NCBI RefSeq assembly: GCF_025136295.1
Contig: NZ_CP062788.1
Span: 682,001-746,000 of the forward strand
DNA from: Aestuariispira ectoiniformans
GTDB taxonomy: Bacteria; Pseudomonadota; Alphaproteobacteria; UBA8366; Aestuariispiraceae
Direction of reading: 5' to 3'
DNA length: 64,000 nucleotides
Below are positions 46,395-54,784 of this stretch, piece by piece. Made by a program: the position numbers and the translations under genes. Under the pieces are notes generated by a model. That model worked only from the letters and a program-made list of their open reading frames with translations, was not told the DNA's origin and did not search any database. Within the stretch, counting starts at the first letter, position 1; every line of letters begins with the position of its first letter.

Positions 46395-47731
46395 TGAAGT
46401 TTGGACGGGCGACGGCCCTCAAGATCGGAGCTGCTGTTGGCCTAAGTGTTCTGTTGCACGGACCTGCCGCTTTTGCCGACGAGCAGGAGACCTTCAAATC
46501 TCTCGATCTCTTCTCAAAAGTTTTTGAACAGGTTCGCGAAAACTATGTTGAAGAGGTCAGTGAGGAACAACTGATCGAGGCGGCGATCCAGGGGATGCTG
46601 CGCTCTCTTGATCCTCATTCCAGCTACCTGCCTGCCAAGGATTACGACGCCATGCGCACCGATACGCGCGGCGAATTCGGCGGCCTGGGCATCGAGGTCA
46701 CGATGGAAAACGGTTTCGTCAAGGTGGTCACGCCGATTGACGACACCCCGGCCTATCGTGCGGGCCTGAAGGCCGGTGACTACATCACCCATCTGGACGG
46801 TGAATCGGTTCAGGGCATGAGCCTGGACGAGGCCGTCGAGAAAATGCGCGGCGGCGTTGGCGAGGATATCGTCCTCGGTATTGCCCGCAAAGGCGCGGAA
46901 CCGTTCGAAGTTACCGTCACCCGCGACAAGATCAAGATTCGCTCCGTGCGCTATCGGGTCGAAGGCGGCAATGTGGGCTATATCCGCATTTCGCGCTTCA
47001 ACGAACAGACGCAGCCGGGTCTGGACAAGGCAATCCGCCGCCTGAATGAAAAGGCCGAAGACGGTATTGTCGGTTATGTCCTGGACCTGCGGAACAATCC
47101 GGGCGGTCTGCTGGATCAGGCGATCTCGGTCTCCGATACCTTCCTGGAACGCGGTCTGGTGGTTTCCACCCGTGGCCGTGACAACGCCAATGCGCAGGAC
47201 TTCCGCGCCCGTCCGGGCGATGCGACAGACGGTCTGCCGCTGGTGGTGCTGATCAACGGCGGGTCGGCCAGTGCCTCGGAAATCGTGGCAGGCGCCCTGC
47301 AGGATCATGGTCGCGCGATCATCGTCGGTGAACCCAGCTTCGGTAAGGGGTCGGTCCAGACCATCTTCCCGCTGCCGCAGTTCAACGCCGGTCTGAAACT
47401 GACGACGCAGCGTTATTACACGCCGAGCGGCCGGTCGATCCAGGCCAAGGGTATTGTCCCCGATATCATGGTACAGCAGGCCAAACTGGAGAAAGTGGAA
47501 TCCCGCTTCCGTCATGAGGCAGACCTGCGCAACGCCCTGACCAACGATCAGTCAGGCGGCGCGGATACGGCCCCTGCGGACGAGGGCGCGGATACCACGA
47601 CCAATGGCGCTGGCGACGAGGAACCGGCAATCGACAACAGCACGGATCTGGCCCAGCAGGATTACCAGCTTTCCCGTGCCGTGGACCTTGTCCGGGCCAT
47701 TTCGCTCTATCGCGGCATGAGCGACCAGTAA
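46391..47731 (+). CDS. ctpA: S41 carboxy-terminal processing protease
   Basis: A 446-residue periplasmic C-terminal processing protease. A signal peptide (residues 1-29) precedes a PDZ domain (about 75-165) and the S41 domain. The catalytic region has NGGSASASEIVAGAL near residues 290-304 and the base Lys in SFGKGSVQT near 319. An acidic, low-complexity stretch near residues 385-420 (ADTAPADEGADTTTNGAGDE) precedes a short C-terminal helix. Members trim envelope proteins and amidase regulators, which fits its coupling to the EnvC-like gene. Confidence 0.95.
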   Translation: MMKFGRATALKIGAAVGLSVLLHGPAAFADEQETFKSLDLFSKVFEQVRENYVEEVSEEQLIEAAIQGMLRSLDPHSSYLPAKDYDAMRTDTRGEFGGLGIEVTMENGFVKVVTPIDDTPAYRAGLKAGDYITHLDGESVQGMSLDEAVEKMRGGVGEDIVLGIARKGAEPFEVTVTRDKIKIRSVRYRVEGGNVGYIRISRFNEQTQPGLDKAIRRLNEKAEDGIVGYVLDLRNNPGGLLDQAISVSDTFLERGLVVSTRGRDNANAQDFRARPGDATDGLPLVVLINGGSASASEIVAGALQDHGRAIIVGEPSFGKGSVQTIFPLPQFNAGLKLTTQRYYTPSGRSIQAKGIVPDIMVQQAKLEKVESRFRHEADLRNALTNDQSGGADTAPADEGADTTTNGAGDEEPAIDNSTDLAQQDYQLSRAVDLVRAISLYRGMSDQ

Positions 47732-47798
47732 CGGAGCGAAAAAGGTACGAATGGGGTTTGGTGAGTTGGAAAGCGCTGTTTAAGACAGTGCGGGACGG

Positions 47799-49091
47799 TT
47801 GACGCTGAAGCTGCCGAAGATAGTGAAACTGAAATTGCCCTTCTTCTCTTCTTCCAAGGGAAGCGGAGAGGAAGCGGCCTTTCAGCCAGATTTTGACCCG
47901 GCTCAGGATTTTGAGTCGGATGAAGACCGGAAGCCGACGGGTTTCCGGAAGTGGCTGCCCTGGGGCGGGGTGGCGCTGGCTTATCTGGGCGTGGCCGCCG
48001 TTGCCGGTGGCACGGTCTACTATCTCTCCACCCATGCCGACGACATCCAGTCGGAAATGATGGCGCTGCGCCCCAAGCTGGTGGTGCAGCCTCTTCCCGG
48101 CGGGCCGCCCGTTCCGGCTGGCGATGCGGGGCAGGAAATGGCCGGAGACGCGCATGCGTCGTCCACGGATCAGGGCGGGGACAGTCACGGGGAAGGCGAC
48201 AATCATCAAGAGATGGCGTCGCAGGAAACCGCGCCACCCACCCCTGAACTTCAGCCGGATTCCAATCAGATCCTCCAGCCGCAACCCGATCCGAACCTGG
48301 TTGAGGAAACGCCGCTTGGCCCGCTGCCAAAGATTGCTGCGGACGGGCGTCAGCCCTGGCGGGTCTATGCCCGTATGTTCAACAGCCTGGACAAGCGCCC
48401 GAAGGTTGCCATCGTGGTGACCGATCTGGGCCTGAACCAGGCCTTGTCGGAAGAGGCGATCGGCTTGCCCGGCGCGATGACCCTGGGTTTTGCATCCTAT
48501 GCAGGCGGCCTGTCGGACTGGATCGACAAGGCGCGGACCGGTGGTCACGAGGTTTTGCTGACCCTGCCGATGGAACCCTATGACTATCCGCGCAGCGATC
48601 CTGGTCCCTATGCCCTGATGACCAGCTATGACGCCGCGGAGAATATGAAAAAGCTGAACTGGGTGTTGACCCGTGCGACGGGCTATGTGGGCCTGATCAA
48701 TTTCGAGGGCACCCGTTTCAGCGGGAATGTGGAACTGTTGACGCCGGTGTTGACCCAGTTGGCCGCGCGTGGCCTGCTTTATGTCGACAATGGTGCGGCA
48801 CCGCTTTCGATGACCCGCGATGTGGCGCGTGATACGGATGCGCCTGCGGTTGTTGCGGATTTGGTTCTGGACAACCCGCCGGACCGCGCCAGTATTGTGG
48901 GGCAGTTGGCCCGTCTGGAGACGATTGCCCGGGCGAAAGGTGTCGCGGTGGGCGTGGTGCATCCCTTCCCGGCCAGTCTGAACCGTCTGCGTGTCTGGTC
49001 CCGTGAACTGGCCGCCAAGGGCATTGCCCTGATCCCGGTCTCCGGCGTGGTCGCGGGCGGCTATCGCAAGAATGCGCAGGGCAGCGGCTAG
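47799..49091 (+). CDS. divergent polysaccharide deacetylase family protein
   Basis: A 430-residue protein of the divergent polysaccharide deacetylase (DUF610/YibQ-like) family, with unknown activity. A transmembrane anchor lies at about residues 50-75, an acidic Pro/Gln-rich linker at about 90-170 and the NodB-like fold at about 190-425. The fold begins KVAIVVTDLGLNQALSEEAI and lacks a clear His-containing metal site at the usual positions. The start is probably TTG at 47799 because a stop lies upstream, and a GTG at 47823 is an alternative. It sits in the gpmI-envC-ctpA-rppH cluster, the usual context of this family. Confidence 0.82.
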   Translation: MTLKLPKIVKLKLPFFSSSKGSGEEAAFQPDFDPAQDFESDEDRKPTGFRKWLPWGGVALAYLGVAAVAGGTVYYLSTHADDIQSEMMALRPKLVVQPLPGGPPVPAGDAGQEMAGDAHASSTDQGGDSHGEGDNHQEMASQETAPPTPELQPDSNQILQPQPDPNLVEETPLGPLPKIAADGRQPWRVYARMFNSLDKRPKVAIVVTDLGLNQALSEEAIGLPGAMTLGFASYAGGLSDWIDKARTGGHEVLLTLPMEPYDYPRSDPGPYALMTSYDAAENMKKLNWVLTRATGYVGLINFEGTRFSGNVELLTPVLTQLAARGLLYVDNGAAPLSMTRDVARDTDAPAVVADLVLDNPPDRASIVGQLARLETIARAKGVAVGVVHPFPASLNRLRVWSRELAAKGIALIPVSGVVAGGYRKNAQGSG

Positions 49092-49152
49092 AGGCGGAGG
49101 CCATGACGTCAAACGAATGTATTGTATGTATCAGCAGTGGAAAGCCCTAGAG

Positions 49153-49650
49153 ATGGATCAACAGGAAGATCGGCCCTACCGGCCCTGCGTGGGATTGATG
49201 GTTGTGAACGGCGCGGGCCATGTTTTTGTTGGCAACCGGATTGATACGCCGGGTGACCATTGGCAGATGCCGCAGGGCGGTATCGACGAGGGCGAAGAAC
49301 CGGCAGAAGCGGCCTTGCGCGAGTTGAAGGAAGAGATCGGGACCGACAATGCCATGATCCTGGGCGAGTCGGAAAACTGGTACGCCTATGACCTGCCGCG
49401 GGAGTTGTCGCGCAGGGTCTGGAAAGGGCGCTATCGCGGCCAGACGCAGAAATGGTTCCTGTTGCTGTTCCGTGGTGACGACAGCGATATCGTGCTGGAC
49501 AGTCACCATCCGGAATTCAGTGAATGGCAATGGGTGGCGCTGGACCGGCTGAGTGACCTGATCGTCCCCTTCAAGCGGGACACCTATGACCAGGTCGTCC
49601 GGGAGTTTGCGCCCCTGGTCGATGCCCATCTCACAAAACAAGACGACTGA
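49153..49650 (+). CDS. rppH: RNA pyrophosphohydrolase
   Basis: A 165-residue Nudix hydrolase that removes pyrophosphate from triphosphorylated mRNA 5' ends, triggering decay. The Nudix box (G-x5-E-x7-REL-x-EE-x-G) is intact and starts at GGIDEGEEPAEAALREL. The RppH-specific start YRPCVGLMVVNGAGHVFVGNR is also present, as is the Gln-rich WQMPQGG. I start at the ATG at 49153. The open frame upstream overlaps the end of the deacetylase-fold gene, and the family begins at MDQQEDRPYRP. It completes the envelope operon transcript. Confidence 0.94.
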   Translation: MDQQEDRPYRPCVGLMVVNGAGHVFVGNRIDTPGDHWQMPQGGIDEGEEPAEAALRELKEEIGTDNAMILGESENWYAYDLPRELSRRVWKGRYRGQTQKWFLLLFRGDDSDIVLDSHHPEFSEWQWVALDRLSDLIVPFKRDTYDQVVREFAPLVDAHLTKQDD

Positions 49651-49715
49651 TTTGCCGCCTTGTCCACAGGCAGAAGTATCGACGTCGCGTTAGTATCCGC
49701 GGGAAGGAACAGGAA

Positions 49716-51440
49716 ATGAACGGTTTGGGAACGGACGGCATGAAGAGGCAGATGCGGATTTGGACAAAGGCCGGTCGCGCGGCGCTCAGCGGTGGTATGC
49801 TGGCAATCGCCTGCCTGTCCGCCTTGCCGGCACAGGCCGACAAGTCCGGCGCCATGCCCGTGGAAGACCTCAACGTCTATGGCAATTACCTGTCGGGTCT
49901 GCATGCCGAACGGCTGAGCAATTTTCCACAGTCTGCCGCCTTCCTTGATGCCGCACTTGCCGAGCGCCCGGATAATATCATGCTGCGCGTGCGGGCCTTC
50001 CAGGCGAATATGGGCGCGGGAGACATGGATCGCGCCCTGACGCTCGCCAAGGAAATATATGACAGCAAGACCGGTGTTCCGCCGCTTGTCGTGACCTACC
50101 TGGCACTGGATGCAATCAAGCGTGAGGATTGGGACGGGGCTCTGGGCTATCTGAAGGAAGCACAGGACGGCCATAACGATGTTCTGATCCAGCTTTCCAA
50201 GATCTGGGCGGAGGCCGGGGCCGGAAAGCAGGACGCGGCGCTGAAGGCGATCGAGCCCTTGCGCAAGTCCTTCGCCGGGATCGCGGCCCTGATGGAAGGC
50301 ATGGTACGCCAGCATTTCGGTGATCTGAAAGGCGCGGAAACGGCCTATATGTCCCAGGTGGAAGACCCGCTGAAAGCGCCGGGCCTGCTGGTGCGGGCTT
50401 TAATTCGCGTACGTCTGGCCGAAGGGCGCACGGACGAGGCCCGCGAATTGCTGAGCCAGTATCTGGTGCGCGTGCCGAACCAGGTGGAAATGGAAGCGGA
50501 TATGGCGCAGCTCATGAAAAAGCAGGCGCTGCCACCGCTGGCCGCAACTCCGGCGGATGCGATTGCCGAGGGCGTCTACCAGATCGCCATTCCCTATTCG
50601 CGCAGTCTTTGGGAAAACGGCATGATCTTCCTGCGCTTGTCGACCTGGCTGAACCCGTCGCTGGACAAGGCGAATATCCTGATGGGGGGGCTGCTGGAGG
50701 ACCGCCAGCTTTTCGATCAGGCCATCGCGGCCTATGGCAATGTGGGCGAGGGCTCTCCCTATGCCTGGCAGTCCAAGGTTCTGATTGCCTCCGACCTCTA
50801 TGATCTCAAGAAGCCGAAGGAAGCCATCAGCACGCTGGAAAAACTGTCGCTGGAACGGCCGGACCAGATCGGCGCGCTGCGCAGCCTGGGTCAGATTTAT
50901 CATTCCGAACAGCGTTATCCGGAAATGTCGGAAACCTATGACCGGCTGATCAAACGCCTCAAGGACGACCGCCCGGAATACTGGCTCTATTACTATCTGC
51001 GCGGCATGGCCGAAGAACGCCAGAAGAACTGGGACCCGGCGGAAAAGGATTTCCTCAAGGCGCTTGAACTGCAGCCGGACCAGCCGGAGGTTCTCAACTA
51101 TCTGGGCTATAGCTGGGTCGATATGGGCCGCAACCTGGACCGGGCGCAGGCGATGCTGAAAAAGGCGGTGGAACAGCGGTATACCGGCTATGTGGTCGAC
51201 AGTCTGGGCTGGGCCTATTACAGGCTGGGCAAATATGACGATGCCGTGCGTGAACTGGAACGCGCCGTCAGTCTGGAACCGACCGAACCGGTGATCAATG
51301 ACCATCTGGGTGACGCCTATTGGAAGGTGGGCCGCAAACGCGAGGCCCGTTACCAGTGGGAACGTGCATCGATTTTTGAATCAGACGAGATTGACGGGGA
51401 CGAACTCCGAAAAAAGATCGAGAATGGTCTGACGGACTGA
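49716..51440 (+). CDS. exported TPR-repeat protein
   Basis: A 574-residue protein with an N-terminal signal sequence (residues about 17-42: AALSGGMLAIACLSALPAQA) and many tetratricopeptide repeats. Clear TPR helices lie near the C-terminus (EYWLYYYLRGMAEERQKNWD, then LNYLGYSWVDMGRNLD and VVDSLGWAYYRLGKYDDAVR, followed by DHLGDAYWKVGRKREA). Proteins of this type are common in alphaproteobacteria and are thought to scaffold envelope complexes. The exact partner is unknown. AGGAA precedes the ATG. IspE follows 19 bp downstream. Confidence 0.88.
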   Translation: MNGLGTDGMKRQMRIWTKAGRAALSGGMLAIACLSALPAQADKSGAMPVEDLNVYGNYLSGLHAERLSNFPQSAAFLDAALAERPDNIMLRVRAFQANMGAGDMDRALTLAKEIYDSKTGVPPLVVTYLALDAIKREDWDGALGYLKEAQDGHNDVLIQLSKIWAEAGAGKQDAALKAIEPLRKSFAGIAALMEGMVRQHFGDLKGAETAYMSQVEDPLKAPGLLVRALIRVRLAEGRTDEARELLSQYLVRVPNQVEMEADMAQLMKKQALPPLAATPADAIAEGVYQIAIPYSRSLWENGMIFLRLSTWLNPSLDKANILMGGLLEDRQLFDQAIAAYGNVGEGSPYAWQSKVLIASDLYDLKKPKEAISTLEKLSLERPDQIGALRSLGQIYHSEQRYPEMSETYDRLIKRLKDDRPEYWLYYYLRGMAEERQKNWDPAEKDFLKALELQPDQPEVLNYLGYSWVDMGRNLDRAQAMLKKAVEQRYTGYVVDSLGWAYYRLGKYDDAVRELERAVSLEPTEPVINDHLGDAYWKVGRKREARYQWERASIFESDEIDGDELRKKIENGLTD

Positions 51441-51459
51441 CGCTTTTCGGACGAAAGCC

Positions 51460-52335
51460 ATGCAATCAGTGACGGTAACCGCGGCGGCCAAGGTCAATCT
51501 CTACCTCCATGTGACCGGCCAGCGCGCGGATGGTTATCATCTGCTGGAAAGCCTCGTGGCCTTCACGGAATTCGGCGACCGGTTGATGGTGTCACCGGGG
51601 GAGGGGCTGTCGCTCACCATCGGCGGGCCGTTTGCCGACGGTCTGACCGACGGGCCGGACAATCTGATCCTGCGGGCGGCCAGTGAATTGCGCGATCTCT
51701 GCGGGGTGACCCTGGGCGCGGCGATCCATCTTGACAAGACCATACCGGTTGCCGCCGGGATTGGCGGCGGCTCTGCCGATGCGGCGGCTGCCCTGACCGC
51801 GCTTTGTGACTTCTGGGACCTGAACCCGGACCGCACCGCACTGGACGATCTGGCGCTGGGCCTTGGTGCGGATGTGCCGGTTTGTCTGCACGGGCGGCCT
51901 GCCCATATGGCGGGCATCGGCGAGGAAGTCACCTCTGCGCCCGACCTGCCCGATCTGGGCGTGTTGCTGGTGAACCCGCTGCAGGGGGTATCAACCCCGC
52001 AGGTTTTCAAGGCGCTGAATGGGGCCTTTGGCCCGGCGGATCGCATCCCCGACGCGGCCTTTGCCGACCCGGCGTCCTTCCTGGCCGCGCTCCACACAAG
52101 GCGCAACGACCTGATGGCCCCGGCGGTCAACATCGCCCCGGTGGTGGGCGAGATGCTGGCCGCCTTGGAGGGGCTGGACGGCTGTCGCCTGGCGCGCATG
52201 TCCGGCAGTGGCGCCACCTGTTTCGGCCTGTTCGACGACCCCGGTCACGCCGCCCGCGCCGCCGACGTGTTCCGCACCACCCATCCCGGCTGGTGGGCCC
52301 AATCCACACGCTTTTCCGGGGCGCGGCCGATTTGA
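51460..52335 (+). CDS. ispE: 4-diphosphocytidyl-2-C-methyl-D-erythritol kinase
   Basis: IspE phosphorylates CDP-ME in the MEP isoprenoid pathway. The 291-residue protein shows the GHMP kinase start (AAAKVNLYLHVTGQRADGYH), the phosphate-binding glycine-rich loop PVAAGIGGGSADAAAA and the C-terminal LARMSGSGATCFGLFD motif. Length and motif order are standard. It is followed by tRNA-Gln, a typical neighbour in alphaproteobacteria. The last coding bases overlap nothing, and no terminator separates it from the tRNA. Confidence 0.95.
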   Translation: MQSVTVTAAAKVNLYLHVTGQRADGYHLLESLVAFTEFGDRLMVSPGEGLSLTIGGPFADGLTDGPDNLILRAASELRDLCGVTLGAAIHLDKTIPVAAGIGGGSADAAAALTALCDFWDLNPDRTALDDLALGLGADVPVCLHGRPAHMAGIGEEVTSAPDLPDLGVLLVNPLQGVSTPQVFKALNGAFGPADRIPDAAFADPASFLAALHTRRNDLMAPAVNIAPVVGEMLAALEGLDGCRLARMSGSGATCFGLFDDPGHAARAADVFRTTHPGWWAQSTRFSGARPI

Positions 52336-52405
52336 AGACCGGACGATTTGTGGTAAAATCGGTCTTGCCATTTTAGAAGAGAATGCATAAATTGCGCGTC
52401 GCTGA

Positions 52406-52480
52406 TGGGGCGTGGCCAAGTGGTAAGGCATCGGTTTTTGGTATCGTGTACCGTAGGTTCGAATCCTACCGCCCCAGCCA
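52406..52480 (+). tRNA. tRNA-Gln (anticodon TTG)
   Basis: A complete 75-base tRNA with CCA encoded. The acceptor stem TGGGGCG pairs with CGCCCCA. The D-arm is GCC/GGC, the anticodon loop TTTTGGT gives anticodon TTG, and the T-arm is GTAGG-TTCGAAT-CCTAC. Base 27/43 is a T-T mismatch, otherwise the fold is standard. It marks the left edge of an AT-rich accessory segment. Confidence 0.97.
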
Positions 52481-52486
52481 AAAGAA

Positions 52487-52515
52487 AGCGGGTTCCGTAT
52501 GGAGCCCGCTTTTTT
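52487..52515 (+). terminator. rho-independent terminator after tRNA-Gln
   Basis: The inverted repeat AGCGGG-TCC/GGA-CCCGCT with a GTAT loop is followed by a run of five or six T residues. It lies 6 bp after the tRNA. Confidence 0.9.
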
Positions 52516-52689
52516 GTTTATTATAATATTTGACTATTGAGGAAATGTTCACTTTTTGTTCAATATCTATTTATGGTGGTTGTGCGAACAGAAAATCAGA
52601 GGATATAGTGTCGCACGCATAGCACTAGTTTATGTAGGCTTCCGAATAAAAGTCTGCCATTCAGCATATTGCTTAGTCGAGTATCTCTT

Positions 52690-53460
52690 ATGGCTGAAAC
52701 TACTATAGAATGGACTGATGCAACATGGAATCCTGTTGCCGGATGCTCCATTGTGTCTGCGGGTTGTTCAAATTGTTACGCAATGGAAATGGCTCGGCGT
52801 TTGGAAGCAATGGGGGTTGATAAGTATTCCGGGTTAACTCGTAGGAGTGGTTCCCGTACAGTATGGCGTGGTGGGGTAAAGCTAGACTACAAGTCACTTG
52901 AAGCTCCTTTAAAATGGAGAAAGCCGAGACAAATCTTTGTCAACTCAATGAGCGACCTGTTTCACGAAGATGTTCCGAACGAATTTGTTGCAGATGTTTG
53001 GTCTGTGATGGCGCGCACTCCGCAACATAACTATCAAATATTAACCAAACGACCAGAAAGAATGATTGCGGTATTTGATGAAGCTCAACTACCTGTGCTT
53101 GAGAATGTTTGGCTTGGAACAAGCGTTGAAAATTCGGAGACGGCAGGCAGAATTTCGGTGTTGCGAGCTGTCCCCGCAAAAATTCGGTTTATATCATTTG
53201 AGCCTCTTATAGGTGCTGTTGGTTCTGTCGATCTAACTGATATACATTGGGCAATTGTTGGTGGCGAAAGTGGCCCAAGAGCTCGCCCAATAAGGGAAGT
53301 TTGGATTGACGAGATTTATTTGCAATGTCAAATATACGACTCGGCCTTTTTCTTTAAGCAGTGGGGCACTTGGGGCAAGGATAACAAGCGCAGATCCAAA
53401 AAGGCCAACGGTCGTACGTATAGAGGGCAGGTCTGGGATGAAATGCCTAGTCTCTTGTGA
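52690..53460 (+). CDS. DUF5131 three-Cys-motif protein (phage Gp37/Gp68-like)
   Basis: A 256-residue protein of the DUF5131 (phage Gp37/Gp68-like) family. The N-terminal motif C19-x6-C26-x2-C29 (AGCSIVSAGCSNCYA) is reminiscent of radical-SAM metal-binding loops but spaced differently. SDLFHEDVPNEF and VGGESGPRARP are further family markers. The catalytic activity is unknown. I start at the ATG at 52690, since the preceding seven codons are AT-rich junk. It is followed by tcmP after 65 bp, and the pairing of these two families is a recurrent arrangement. Confidence 0.87.
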   Translation: MAETTIEWTDATWNPVAGCSIVSAGCSNCYAMEMARRLEAMGVDKYSGLTRRSGSRTVWRGGVKLDYKSLEAPLKWRKPRQIFVNSMSDLFHEDVPNEFVADVWSVMARTPQHNYQILTKRPERMIAVFDEAQLPVLENVWLGTSVENSETAGRISVLRAVPAKIRFISFEPLIGAVGSVDLTDIHWAIVGGESGPRARPIREVWIDEIYLQCQIYDSAFFFKQWGTWGKDNKRRSKKANGRTYRGQVWDEMPSLL

Positions 53461-53525
53461 CTAGAGCTTAAGCCTTGTGCGAATGACAAACCGAATTTGG
53501 GCCATACATTATTGTGTAGGTGATA

Positions 53526-54776
53526 ATGGCAAAGAAAAAAGAAAAGTATAACTGGGGTGATAAGCCCCCGGTTGATCCCCACACAAAAATAAAACACAAA
53601 ATTATCCATGACTACGTTAAGCAATATGTTCTAACACTTAGCAAACCACGGACAGCGGACGAGTTTAAGACATCTATCTTCGATTGTTTTAGTGGGGGTG
53701 GGATATATAAAGACGGCGACAGCGACCATATGGGGTCACCTTTCCAGATATTAGAAGCTGTTCGCGAAGCGGAAAATGAGATTAGAGAGCAAGATAGGCA
53801 CAAAGACCTACTAATTGATGTAAACTATTTCTTTTCGGATATTAAACCTGAAGCTATCGAAAGCTTGAAGGGGCACTTTCGAGATCGATCATACGATACG
53901 TTATTGGATAGATGTCGTGTTGCTACATGTTCAGAAATCGTAGATGAATTGATTTCTAGCGCGAAAAAACACACTCCGCGTGCTGGCAAAGCTCTGTTTA
54001 TCCTAGATCAATATGGTTACTCGGATGCTACTGTTTACGATATTGTAAAAATATTTACTGAATTAAAGAAAGCAGAAGTCTTACTATTTCTTTCTGTTGA
54101 TAAGATAGTGGATTTTCTGAATCCATCAGATGCCTTTAGAAAGTCATTGGATATTGCTGGCTACGATTTGCCGATTGATGAGTTGGTCTCCAAGAGGAAT
54201 GAGTCAAATTTAATCCCAGTATATCAGTACGAATGTAGAAAATACCTATTACAGTCATATCTTTCAAAATTAGGGCAAATATACATTCACCCATTTTCGA
54301 TTAAGTCTTATACGGATGGGCGTGAATATTGGTTTGCACATATCACAAGGAGCTGGAAGGCCCGCGAAGTAATGCTTGGCGTCCACCGTTCCTATGCAAC
54401 TCATTCAGTTCTTTATGGAGTAGAAGGGCTTGACCTCATGATGTTGGGGTATGCCCCGAGGCATTCCTATGTTGATGACCTCATTAAGGAAAACACGGTA
54501 GAGGCATTAGACCGACGTCTCCCAGAGCATCTAGCGGAGAGTTTGCTAAAATACATAACTGACAATCAGCTTTTTGGTCTTAGTGTTGAAGAGTTAATGC
54601 TTAGAACAGCGAATGGAAATCCTGCAGATAAACGTGGTATGGAAAAGACATTCGACCTCTTAATGTCAACAGATGTTGTATTCAAGAGTCCGGATGGTGC
54701 AATTCGACGGTCAGGGCGTAGCGTCCAGCACACAGACTTATTGCATCACACCGGACAACGTCGTTTCATTTTCTAA
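53526..54776 (+). CDS. tcmP: three-Cys-motif partner protein TcmP
   Basis: A 416-residue protein matching the TcmP family, defined by its adjacency to the three-Cys-motif protein. An N-terminal Rossmann-like part contains IFDCFSGGGIYKDG at residues 51-64, resembling a methyltransferase motif I, and the region around residue 165 (AGKALFILDQYGYSDATV) looks like its acidic motif. The C-terminal part is helical. The function is unproven. I start at the ATG at 53526; a GTG at 53520 is possible. The gene is AT-rich and ends 8 bp from the stop of the convergent kinase gene. Confidence 0.88.
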   Translation: MAKKKEKYNWGDKPPVDPHTKIKHKIIHDYVKQYVLTLSKPRTADEFKTSIFDCFSGGGIYKDGDSDHMGSPFQILEAVREAENEIREQDRHKDLLIDVNYFFSDIKPEAIESLKGHFRDRSYDTLLDRCRVATCSEIVDELISSAKKHTPRAGKALFILDQYGYSDATVYDIVKIFTELKKAEVLLFLSVDKIVDFLNPSDAFRKSLDIAGYDLPIDELVSKRNESNLIPVYQYECRKYLLQSYLSKLGQIYIHPFSIKSYTDGREYWFAHITRSWKAREVMLGVHRSYATHSVLYGVEGLDLMMLGYAPRHSYVDDLIKENTVEALDRRLPEHLAESLLKYITDNQLFGLSVEELMLRTANGNPADKRGMEKTFDLLMSTDVVFKSPDGAIRRSGRSVQHTDLLHHTGQRRFIF

Positions 54777-54784
54777 ATTCTGAC

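Larger units (their letters stand above)
52517..54776 (+). mobile_element. AT-rich accessory segment with three-Cys/TcmP pair
   Basis: Base composition drops sharply after the tRNA-Gln terminator and returns to GC-rich at the 3' end of the fructosamine-kinase gene. The two genes inside are absent from normal housekeeping gene sets. A tRNA-adjacent site and low GC are typical of integrated elements. I searched by eye for a second copy of the tRNA 3' end or of the kinase gene's 3' end at the far edge and did not find one, so the boundaries are not proven. Positions 52517-52689 hold no gene. Confidence 0.6.
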
